NCBI RefSeq assembly: GCF_000318095.2 | Contig: NZ_KB290717.1 | Location: 10,011 to 74,010 of the forward strand | DNA from: Alloprevotella sp. oral taxon 473 str. F0040 | GTDB taxonomy: Bacteria > Bacteroidota > Bacteroidia > Bacteroidales > Bacteroidaceae | DNA: 64,000 bases | Direction: 5' to 3' | Shown here: positions 54,661 to 62,675 of the stretch, piece after piece | Layout: every line of letters starts with the position of its first letter | Numbering within the stretch: position 1 is the stretch's first letter | Position numbers and translations under genes: made by a program | The notes under the pieces: generated by a model | Seen by the model: only the letters and a program-made list of their open reading frames with translations | The model's database searches: none | Told to the model about the DNA's origin: nothing

Positions 54661-57237
54661 CTATTCAAATCCTAGATGCTTCCACCAAGCATCATTGTCT
54701 TGGAGATATTTTTCAAACCATGCCATGATGGCATCTTGCCATTCCTTGCGTTGATGATAATCTGTTACCACGTGATTAGCATCTTTGATTTGAATGTAAC
54801 TCACAGGACGACCTAAAATGCGGAGCGCAGTAAAAAGTTGTTGGCTCTCATTGGTGGGGACATTAGTGTCGGCTGTGCCGTGCAACAATAACAGAGGAGT
54901 GTGGATTTTGTCAGCATTGAACAAGGCAGACTGCTTCGTGTATAGGTCTGGGTTGTTCCAAGGATATGATCCATATTGCGCTGTTTCTCCGTAGGTATGC
55001 CCCCAATATCCGCCGCCCCAATAGGAAGCTATGTTAGAGATACCAGCGTGGCTTATGGCAGCTGCAAAGATGTTAGTGCGTGTTTGGAGGTGTTCGGTCA
55101 TGAATCCGCCATAACTTGCACCCATGCAACCGACTTTCGTTGCATCTACATAAGGATGTTCTTTTAAGAAAGTCTGTGTACCTTCAATGATGTCGTCGGA
55201 GGACATCTTTCCCCAGGTATTGATGTGGCGTGCGGCAAATTCTTCTCCAAATCCTGTGCTACCAGAAGGTTCCACTACCAATACCACATAGCCCATATTG
55301 GCCAATACTGAGAGAGGGTAGTGTGACTCTAAAGCGCGAGTAATGGGCATGCAACCGCCATAGTAATAAACGATCATGGGGTATTTACGTGTAGCATCGA
55401 AATTATTGGGAAGGTGATAAAAGCCTTCTATAATATCGCCTCTAGAAGTTGTGAACTTCCATGGAGTACAACTGGCAATTGCACGATTACCAAATGATTT
55501 CTGGAAAGAAACTTCGCCAAAAGGTTTACACTTGGGAGTTATACTCGTAAGCTCTGCCACATATCCATTTCGTGAAGTAGTGCCAGTTTGTCCGAAAAAG
55601 GCTATTTGTGGCTTGCGTGTTTGAGACATCGTAAAGCCTTGAACTATGCTAACCGGAAGATTAAGACGTTCGCGTTGTCCATTCTTGGGATTGATGCGCC
55701 ACATTGTTTCATCATAACCATCTGCACACTCGGCATAGATAAAGCCATCACCACGATTCCATTTGGCATGACTCACAGAAGGCTTAAAGTCTTTGAGCAA
55801 TGCAGTGGCTTTACGAGTGGTACGGTCAAAAAGAAATAAGCGTTGGTCGAAGGATTGAGCAACTTCTCCTTTTGGGAGATTGCTGCCAATACCATCAAAA
55901 GCAGAGGGAGACCCTTCGAACAAAATCTGTTTATCGTCTGGGCTGTATTGGCCATTACCTAACCAAGGTTGGTCAACTAAAAGGGTGTCAATAGTTCCTT
56001 TTTCGAGCCAAATCTCATATACATTTTTGTGGTCAAAGGGCTTGCGAGTCAAATCATGTGTATTTTGGCTCACAAGTATACGTTGACCATCATGAGATAT
56101 ATCGTTGAGATGCACATCTTCTTTGGTAAAAGTGAGGCGACGTGCAGCTCCAGTGGTTAAGTCTACATAGTAGAGGGCACTCCTATTGCGCCAGCCAGAC
56201 TGGCGATCATCGGGAGCCTTAAGTTGTTTGAGAGCACCACGTTGTTCGTCACTGTCTTCATTGATGTCATAAATAGCAAACTTTCCATCGGGAGCAAGTG
56301 CCATACTTCCCTCGGGGAGATGCGTACCTATTACCTGTGTTTGCATAGTAGCTGGGTCAAGAAGTACGAGTTGGTTATCTCCACCTTTCTTGGTTTCGTA
56401 GTATAATTTGTCCTCTTGCTCCAACCATGTCCAGTACTCATACTTTTCACTGCGATAAATTGTACGCTGTGAGTGAAGGTCGGTAAGTACTGTGCGATAA
56501 TCGTTTTTACCATCACGATTGGTCGTGTAGTACATGGTCATGAGATAGCGACCCGAAGGAGACATTTTCATGCTGTAGAAACTTTCCCCATGAAGCATGT
56601 CATCGAAAGAGAAAGCTTGGGGCTTTGAGCTATTAAGCTCAGCTTTAGCTAAATCTTTACCAATAACGCTTACTTCAAAGGTGTCACGAGCATCGCATGT
56701 AGAGTAGGTGAGAAGAGCTATCTCTGTGCGCCCAGGGCGCAATATAATCGTTTGGTTATCTTGAAGAATACCATTGACATAGGTGTCGAAATTGCTAATT
56801 TTTTTCGTAGATAAATCGGCTTTGGTCCAGCGTTGTACGTCAACCGTAAATCGGATTCCATTGACGCTATTAGAATCAATGGCTTCTCCTTTACGAAGGA
56901 TACGTGACGAGCGCAGGTTGGGATTTTCTACGAGGTGACTATTCCATTCTTTAACCTCATCTTCTTCATAACTTTTTCCGGCGAAGTTGAGCGAATCCTT
57001 CCAAATTGGGGCTTGTAATAATACAGGACCATAGAGTTGCGCTGAAGTCACATGCAGGGTGTCGTTTATTCTAGCAGAATCAATCTGGGAGTCTACTTTA
57101 GTCTTTTGGGAAGAATCCTCTGTTGCATTCGCACTATGGGTACGTGTTATGCTAGAAGTGGATGTTATGTGCGTGCCTACAGCACAGAGTGGTGCTGTGC
57201 AGAGTGTTAGCACAAAGAGAGGTAAGATGGGTTTCAT
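54661..57237 (-). CDS. Exported S9 prolyl-oligopeptidase-family peptidase
   Basis: 858 residues with a signal peptide (MKPILPLFVLTLCTAPLCAV). An N-terminal region of about 200 residues is followed by a beta-propeller (repeats such as SPSGRYLMTMYYT, SHDGQRILVSQNT, SPDDKQILFEG) and an alpha/beta hydrolase with Ser708 in GASYGGF, Asp790 in HGTADTNVP and His822 in DANHVVTD. Likely a periplasmic dipeptidyl or oligopeptidase taking part in peptide uptake, common in peptide-feeding Bacteroidales. It begins 17 bases after lptB. Confidence 0.87.
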   Translation of the reverse strand: MKPILPLFVLTLCTAPLCAVGTHITSTSSITRTHSANATEDSSQKTKVDSQIDSARINDTLHVTSAQLYGPVLLQAPIWKDSLNFAGKSYEEDEVKEWNSHLVENPNLRSSRILRKGEAIDSNSVNGIRFTVDVQRWTKADLSTKKISNFDTYVNGILQDNQTIILRPGRTEIALLTYSTCDARDTFEVSVIGKDLAKAELNSSKPQAFSFDDMLHGESFYSMKMSPSGRYLMTMYYTTNRDGKNDYRTVLTDLHSQRTIYRSEKYEYWTWLEQEDKLYYETKKGGDNQLVLLDPATMQTQVIGTHLPEGSMALAPDGKFAIYDINEDSDEQRGALKQLKAPDDRQSGWRNRSALYYVDLTTGAARRLTFTKEDVHLNDISHDGQRILVSQNTHDLTRKPFDHKNVYEIWLEKGTIDTLLVDQPWLGNGQYSPDDKQILFEGSPSAFDGIGSNLPKGEVAQSFDQRLFLFDRTTRKATALLKDFKPSVSHAKWNRGDGFIYAECADGYDETMWRINPKNGQRERLNLPVSIVQGFTMSQTRKPQIAFFGQTGTTSRNGYVAELTSITPKCKPFGEVSFQKSFGNRAIASCTPWKFTTSRGDIIEGFYHLPNNFDATRKYPMIVYYYGGCMPITRALESHYPLSVLANMGYVVLVVEPSGSTGFGEEFAARHINTWGKMSSDDIIEGTQTFLKEHPYVDATKVGCMGASYGGFMTEHLQTRTNIFAAAISHAGISNIASYWGGGYWGHTYGETAQYGSYPWNNPDLYTKQSALFNADKIHTPLLLLHGTADTNVPTNESQQLFTALRILGRPVSYIQIKDANHVVTDYHQRKEWQDAIMAWFEKYLQDNDAWWKHLGFE

Positions 57238-57254
57238 GCGGTATTATATGAGAG

Positions 57255-58193
57255 TCATTTTCCTTCGCGTTGTTCAGCGATGAGTTGAAAATTCTTTTTG
57301 CGTAGTTTGAAAGAGTGTGTAAGGTAACGGTCGCGTACTATCTCGTTGGCGGCTAGTTCTTCTGGACTGCCGTGGAAAAGAATCTTTCCTTCAAAGAGTA
57401 AGTACGCACGATCTGTGATGCTCAGTGTTTCTTCGACGTTGTGGTCTGTAATGAGAATGCCAATGTTTCTGTCTTTTAGTTTCCATACAATGTATTGGAT
57501 ATCCTCTACAGCAATTGGGTCAACACCTGCGAAAGGTTCATCCAGCATAATGAACTTGGGATCGATGGCCAAGCAACGTGCAATCTCTGTACGGCGACGT
57601 TCACCACCTGAAAGTTGGTCACCCAAATTTTTCCGCACCTTCTGTAAGCGGAACTCTGAGATTAGGGATTCTAACATCTCGCGTTGCTCCTCGCGTGACT
57701 TTTTGGTCATTTCGAGCACAGAAGAAATGTTATCTTCCACACTCATTTTGCGAAAAACTGAAGCCTCTTGTGCCAAATACCCAATGCCAGCTTTGGCACG
57801 TTTATATACAGGAGCCTTGGTAATCTCCTTTTCTCCCAAGTATATTTTACCTCCATTGGGAACAACTAAACCCGTAGTCATGTAGAAGGAGGTCGTCTTA
57901 CCTGCACCGTTGGGGCCAAGCAAACCCACAATTTCCCCTTGATGCACTTCAAATGATACATCATTAACGACAGTGCGTTTACCATAGCGTTTTACCAATC
58001 CTTCTGTGCGAAGTACTAAGGTTTCACCCGATTCCCCTTGAATGTGCTCTGATGGTGCAGCTATTTCATTGAGATCAGTGATGAAGTCTATAGACGAAGG
58101 CTTGTTGGAAAGCTTAGATTCATTGCCAATAACCATATCGGGTGATGTGGTTAGTGTTGAGTCTAGAGGAGCGGTGGTGGATTTTTCTTCCAT
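57255..58193 (-). CDS. lptB: LPS export ABC transporter ATP-binding protein LptB, with N-terminal extension
   Basis: 312 residues from the ATG at 58193 (MEEKSTTAPLD). The frame is open further, to 58391, but that part overlaps tRNA-Cys and cannot be coding. Residues 1-58 are a Ser/Thr/Glu-rich, probably disordered extension; a start at codon 20 is also possible. The ATPase follows: GPNGAGKTT (93-101), LSGGERRRTEIARCLA, LDEPFAGVDP, ITDHNVEETL, FRKMSVEDNI. It drives LPS extraction with LptFG. The usual LptB has about 240 residues, so the extension is odd. Confidence 0.9.
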   Translation of the reverse strand: MEEKSTTAPLDSTLTTSPDMVIGNESKLSNKPSSIDFITDLNEIAAPSEHIQGESGETLVLRTEGLVKRYGKRTVVNDVSFEVHQGEIVGLLGPNGAGKTTSFYMTTGLVVPNGGKIYLGEKEITKAPVYKRAKAGIGYLAQEASVFRKMSVEDNISSVLEMTKKSREEQREMLESLISEFRLQKVRKNLGDQLSGGERRRTEIARCLAIDPKFIMLDEPFAGVDPIAVEDIQYIVWKLKDRNIGILITDHNVEETLSITDRAYLLFEGKILFHGSPEELAANEIVRDRYLTHSFKLRKKNFQLIAEQREGK

Positions 58194-58326
58194 GGTGCGG
58201 GAGATTGAAGTGTGAATCACAGCAGAAGTGCACCCATGCACAAAAAAGTAGAGTAGGGGGCATTGAAAAGCTGTGAAAACTATCAAAGAAAAAGGAGCAA
58301 CTCTTTGCGAGGTGCTCCTTGGATTG

Positions 58327-58397
58327 AGGTACCAAGCAGATTCGAACTGCTGTAGCAGGTTTTGCAGACCTGTGCCTAGCCACTCGGCCATGGTACC
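58327..58397 (-). tRNA. tRNA-Cys (GCA)
   Basis: Cloverleaf on the minus strand: acceptor GGTACCA/TGGTACC, D-stem region with GGCTAGG, anticodon stem CAGGT/ACCTG with loop CTGCAAA (anticodon GCA, 58365-58363), T-arm AGCAG-TTCGAAT-CTGCT, discriminator U. The 3' CCA is not encoded. It lies 134 bases upstream of lptB. Confidence 0.95.
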
Positions 58398-58416
58398 CTG
58401 TTTTCGTTTTCGAGTG

Positions 58417-58447
58417 CAAAGGTACAGCTTTTTCTGATACTAGCAAA
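58417..58447 (-). promoter_or_regulatory. Promoter of tRNA-Cys
   Basis: Minus strand: TTTG at 58447-58444, 19-base spacer, TACCTTTG at 58424-58417. Transcription should begin near 58411, about 14 bases before the tRNA. Confidence 0.7.
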
Positions 58448-58603
58448 TTTTTTGTCCATTTTTTTATGAGATATGTCTAGAAATTTATTGTAAAGAACCA
58501 TTCTGTTAGTGGCCCCTTCTCTTTTGTGGCTTATTCAGTGAGAGTAGCACCTTTAAACTTACTTTGGAACGTGTAAAGTATCTATCGAAAAAAGTAGATT
58601 ATA

Positions 58604-58635
58604 TTTGGCGGTTTCAAAATAAACTTCTAACTTTG
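58604..58635 (+). promoter_or_regulatory. Promoter of the DEAD-box helicase gene
   Basis: TTTG at 58604-58607, 20-base spacer, TAACTTTG at 58628-58635. Start near 58641, about 325 bases before the start codon. Confidence 0.7.
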
Positions 58636-58966
58636 CTCATACAAACAACAAGAGATTGTGACAGCACTGGCTGTCCTTAAAATATTATATCAATAGCATA
58701 GGCTGTACTGGTCAGATTGGGATACTCATCAATTATATCTGAATCACCGAGACAAGTCGTTCGTCCAATGGCGTGCCGATACTGCGCTTTCAATGCAGCG
58801 TGGGGGTCGGATTACAAAGGGCGAGGGACACTCAAATCCTTTTTTACTCGGAGTTTCATCATCTTCACCGGTACAGCCTTCTTTTTATCCTTTCTTTTGG
58901 GAGTTCCCTTTGTTGTAAGGAACAATCTTTCCTCTATTTTGTCTATCCACACACACAACTTAAAAC
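58636..58966 (+). other. Long leader of the helicase gene
   Basis: About 325 untranslated bases. A small hairpin GACAGC-ACTG-GCTGTC lies at 58660-58675 and others are weaker. A 94-codon frame at 58717-59001 overlaps the helicase start and has no family likeness. Control at the RNA level is possible. Confidence 0.4.
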
Positions 58967-60325
58967 ATGAAGCTCAACCCTATGCAGCTGGCAGCTGGTA
59001 AGGCTATTCAGCAAAACCAGAACGTATTGCTTCTATCTCCTACAGGGAGTGGTAAGACTTTGGCTTATCTTTTGCCGCTCATTTCTCGCATTGACACTTC
59101 TATGGATACGTTGCAGGCGGTTGTTGTTGTGCCAAGTCGTGAGCTTGCAGCTCAAGTTGAGCAAGTGTTCAAGTCTCAAGTAGGTACTTCTCTTCGCGGG
59201 CTTGCACTTTATGGAGGACGTCCCACCATGGAGGAGCATCGTCGCATTCGAGAATTACGTCCGCAGGTGGTGTTTGCGACTCCAGGCCGATTGCTTGACC
59301 ATATAGGGAAAGACAATCTCAACGTCTTGGGAGTGCGCCTCCTTGTCTTGGATGAATACGACAAATGTCTAGAGCTAGGGTTTCGCGAAGAGATGAGCCG
59401 CATAGGTGAAGCGATGCACTTTGTTTCCCAAGTTGTTGTAGCCTCTGCCACTGCTTTTGAAGAAGAGAAGCACGATGTATGGGGAGAACGTGTCCCAGAA
59501 GCAATCCCAGATGGAAAGGCCCATAAGGTTCTTCCCGTACCAGCATTGATAGCACAGCGAAAGTTCGCTTCAATCAACTACCTGGACATGGTAGACGACT
59601 TAGCAAGTCGTTTAAAAATTACTGAAATTCCTGCACCACAAAAGGATAAATTAGAAACACTTGCACAATTGCTCACTCGTATTGGAGGAGAAAGTACTAT
59701 AGTCTTTGTTTCACACCGCGAAAGCGTTGATAGAGTGGGGCAGTATCTCCGAGAACAAGGCTTTCCTATCAGCCTATATCATGGGGGGCAAGACCAGGAA
59801 ATGCGTGAACGATCGCTCTATCGTTTTCGTTCTGGAGCTGCTTCTATTATGGTAAGCACCGATTTGGCAGCTCGCGGTTTGGATATTCCAGAGGTTCGCG
59901 CTATAGTTCATTATCATCTTCCATTAGATGCAGCGACTTTTGCTCATCGTTCAGGACGCACCGCGCGTTGGGATGCAGAAGGGACAGCCTATCTATTGGT
60001 AGGGCCTGAAGAAAAACTACCTTCTTTTGTCGTAGCTGACGAATCATATACTGTGTCTGATGTTACGATCAAAGCGCAACCTTCGCAGTGGGCCGTATTG
60101 TATATAGGTCGTGGGAAGAAAGACAAGCTTTCAAAAGCCGATATCCTTGGTTTTTTGTGTAAGAAAGGTGGACTTACTTCTGTCCAAATAGGCCGTATAG
60201 ACGTTAATGCTCATACCTCCTATGTAGCGGTGCAGAGAAATACTGTGAAGCATTTGTTACAACAGGTAACAGGAGAGAAAATAAAAGGTATGAAGACTCT
60301 TATAGAAGAAATGAGGATAAAATAA
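58967..60325 (+). CDS. DEAD-box RNA helicase, DbpA-like
   Basis: 452 residues. Walker A SPTGSGKT (24-31), motif Ia PSRELAAQ, motif II DEYD (129-132) in place of DEAD, motif III SAT, motif V STDLAARGLDIP and motif VI HRSGRTAR. The last 75 residues (VLYIGRGKKDKLSKADILGF and on) are a DbpA-type RNA-binding domain, which targets 23S rRNA helix 92 in DbpA. Predicted role: late 50S assembly. The N-terminus is very short before the Q motif. Confidence 0.88.
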   Translation: MKLNPMQLAAGKAIQQNQNVLLLSPTGSGKTLAYLLPLISRIDTSMDTLQAVVVVPSRELAAQVEQVFKSQVGTSLRGLALYGGRPTMEEHRRIRELRPQVVFATPGRLLDHIGKDNLNVLGVRLLVLDEYDKCLELGFREEMSRIGEAMHFVSQVVVASATAFEEEKHDVWGERVPEAIPDGKAHKVLPVPALIAQRKFASINYLDMVDDLASRLKITEIPAPQKDKLETLAQLLTRIGGESTIVFVSHRESVDRVGQYLREQGFPISLYHGGQDQEMRERSLYRFRSGAASIMVSTDLAARGLDIPEVRAIVHYHLPLDAATFAHRSGRTARWDAEGTAYLLVGPEEKLPSFVVADESYTVSDVTIKAQPSQWAVLYIGRGKKDKLSKADILGFLCKKGGLTSVQIGRIDVNAHTSYVAVQRNTVKHLLQQVTGEKIKGMKTLIEEMRIK

Positions 60326-60366
60326 GTTTAAGGATTTTTGAATGTCCGTCTGACCAACTTTTCAAT

Positions 60367-60404
60367 AAAATGGGGCTGTTCCTAATTTGGAACAGCCCCA
60401 TTTT
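60367..60404. terminator. Bidirectional terminator between helicase and S9 peptidase genes
   Basis: Sixteen-base-pair perfect stem AAAATGGGGCTGTTCC and its complement, six-base loop. Confidence 0.85.
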
Positions 60405-60423
60405 AAGTTTATTATTGTGATGT

Positions 60424-62367
60424 TTATCCCACACTTTTCAAATGCTTTTCCAAGAAACGCTCCATAGCGCGGTAAAAGTCGAAGCGGTTTTCTTGATTGG
60501 CAAATCCATGTCCTTCATTGTCTTTGACCATATACTCCACTTCCACGCCTCGTTGTCGCAGAGCTTCGACCATCTGGTCACTCTCCGCTTTGTTCACACG
60601 AGGATCATTGGCTCCTTGTGCCACAAATAGAGGACAAACGATTTGGTCAGCATGAAGGGCAGGAGAGGTAGCGGCTAGTTGCTCTTCGTCCGCTTTGGGA
60701 TGTCCTACTTGTTCGTACATCATTTCTAGCATAGGTCGCCAATATGGAGGAATAGTCTGCATGAAGGTGAAGAGATTCGACACACCTACATAGTCTATCG
60801 CACAACGATAGAGTTGTGGAGTGAAGCAAGCACCAGCCAAAGCTGCATAGCCACCGTATGAGCCTCCGTAGATGGCTATACGATTGGCATCAGCAATACC
60901 CTGGTTCACTAAATGTAGCACACCTTCAGTGATGTCATCTTGCATTTTTAGTCCCCATTGTTTATAACTTGCTTCAAGGAATTTTCGACCATACCCAGTG
61001 CTACCGCGGAAGTTCATTTGAAATACGGCATATCCACGTGAACAAAGGAATTGCACCTCCGAGGAAAATCCCCAACTATCGCGTGCCCAAGGGCCGCCAT
61101 GTGGATTGACCACCAATGGAAGAGGGGATTGATTGTCGGCTAGGCAAAGTTTTTCTATTGAGAGGGGAAGATGTTCTTCTGAAGAAGATATCTTTTGTAG
61201 GTCAGTAGCCGAGGGGACGAAGTTATCTTGGGAAAAGGCTGTTAAAGTCGAGCCTTTGGGTAGACTCAAATAGCCCTCAATGGTCAAGCCATCACTAGTG
61301 GTATAAGTCACAGCATGCATCTCCACCATATCATCAGCCGAGAGCCAAGGTGCAGCATCAGCTAAATGCGTGAGCATGTCAGTGTCGAGATTATAGAAAT
61401 AGTAAGAACCACGAGTGCGGTCGCCACCTACATAAAGAAGTTTCTTACGTTCTGCGCGGTCGCTCCCCATTGTGCCTACACGTTGCTGGGGGAAATGAGC
61501 CTGTATACATTCACGTTCCAGGCGTGCCTCCTCGTCAAAATAGTGGCGGATAGGTTCGCGATGTCCAGAGCAGAAGGCACCGAGCAGTTGTTTCCTTTTG
61601 CGCGAATAGCTCAAAGTAGTGACATCGTAACTTTCGTTCTCATAGAGGGTTTCTAATTCTTCTCCAGTGCGAGGGTCTAATAACACTAAAGCTGCTTTGT
61701 CGCGATGGAGGTTGCTAATGGCCCATACGTGGCGATTGTCAGGAGTAAAAAGGCATAGGTTTACTTCTTCTTTGAAGTTTGTGGTGAGAATTGGGCGAAA
61801 ATTCTCATTCTCATGGTCTCGATAAAGCAGTTGTGTATTGACTCCATCTACAACAGCTGTAGCCATACGGAGCTTGCCCTCATGATCTGTCATCCATCCC
61901 ATGTAGTTTCCTGGATTCTCTGCCAACATGGTGAGTTCACCAGTAGCAAGATTCAAACGATAAGGATCAAAGACTTCAGGGTTTCTTTGGTTAAGGCCAA
62001 TAATAACCTCATTGGGGAAGTCTTCCAAGTCGTCAATAATAGAGGTGCGTACGCCAGGGAAGTTGGTGTATGAGCGTTCGTCTGAACCATCGATGCGGAC
62101 ACCGTAGAGTTGATAATTCTCATCTCCTCCCGAATCTTTGACAAATAAGATGCGTTCATTGTCCGCCCATAAATAACCTCCCACACTACGTGCGGTTTCA
62201 AAGGTGAGTTGTTTCATTTCGCCCAAATTTCCCGCCGCATCAACGGAGCGCACGAAGATGTTCATGCGGTCTTCGTAAGGCGCCATGAATGAGATGTGCA
62301 AACCATCGGGTGAGATTTGATAGCCATTGGTGTCGGAGTTACGGAAAAAATCTTCTATTGGAATCAT
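60424..62367 (-). CDS. S9 prolyl-oligopeptidase-family peptidase, cytoplasmic
   Basis: 647 residues without signal peptide. A seven-blade propeller-like half (SPDGLHISFMAPYEDR, LWADNERILFVKD, FTPDNRHVWAISNL) precedes the hydrolase with Ser503 in GGSYGGY, Asp588 in GANDPRV and His620 in NEGHGF. NPHGGPWARDSWGF provides the oxyanion region. Nearest to acylaminoacyl-peptidase or dipeptidyl-peptidase relatives. Unlike the S9 enzyme at 55 kb it would act on peptides already in the cell. Confidence 0.87.
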   Translation of the reverse strand: MIPIEDFFRNSDTNGYQISPDGLHISFMAPYEDRMNIFVRSVDAAGNLGEMKQLTFETARSVGGYLWADNERILFVKDSGGDENYQLYGVRIDGSDERSYTNFPGVRTSIIDDLEDFPNEVIIGLNQRNPEVFDPYRLNLATGELTMLAENPGNYMGWMTDHEGKLRMATAVVDGVNTQLLYRDHENENFRPILTTNFKEEVNLCLFTPDNRHVWAISNLHRDKAALVLLDPRTGEELETLYENESYDVTTLSYSRKRKQLLGAFCSGHREPIRHYFDEEARLERECIQAHFPQQRVGTMGSDRAERKKLLYVGGDRTRGSYYFYNLDTDMLTHLADAAPWLSADDMVEMHAVTYTTSDGLTIEGYLSLPKGSTLTAFSQDNFVPSATDLQKISSSEEHLPLSIEKLCLADNQSPLPLVVNPHGGPWARDSWGFSSEVQFLCSRGYAVFQMNFRGSTGYGRKFLEASYKQWGLKMQDDITEGVLHLVNQGIADANRIAIYGGSYGGYAALAGACFTPQLYRCAIDYVGVSNLFTFMQTIPPYWRPMLEMMYEQVGHPKADEEQLAATSPALHADQIVCPLFVAQGANDPRVNKAESDQMVEALRQRGVEVEYMVKDNEGHGFANQENRFDFYRAMERFLEKHLKSVG

Positions 62368-62675
62368 TGAGTCGAAAGAAATAGATGGAAAAAGAGGAGT
62401 TTAGGGGTTTAGTGCTAGCTAGAACAGAGAGGTGTTGGCTAAAAAGTAGTTTGACTTTGCGGAGTGAGAAAGTCATAGGGCTCAACCACACCTCGCGAAT
62501 AGGCTAGAAATCTTGCGCAAAATTACGTGATTTTTCTTGTTTGTCAGGAGCATGTCGCGATAAATTTGTATTTTTGCTCATTCAAGATGGCGAGAAATCG
62601 GCTATTTCTCTCCTATAACTCGGCAGATTGAAGCCGCAATATCTTAGAATCGTCACCCAACAATCGTCTTGTTTT
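62368..62675. other. Intergenic region with divergent promoter-like elements
   Basis: About 308 bases. TAATTTTG on the minus strand (62518-62525) suits the S9 gene. TAAATTTG and TATTTTTG on the plus strand (62561-62576) suit the gene at 62676. Neither has a TTTG at the best distance. Confidence 0.35.

Noticed and set aside
58194-58391. 66 extra N-terminal codons for lptB
   Set aside because: The stretch overlaps tRNA-Cys almost entirely; a start at 58193 is consistent with the family.
58717-59001. 94-codon frame before the helicase
   Set aside because: It overlaps the helicase start in another frame and resembles no protein; more likely leader sequence.
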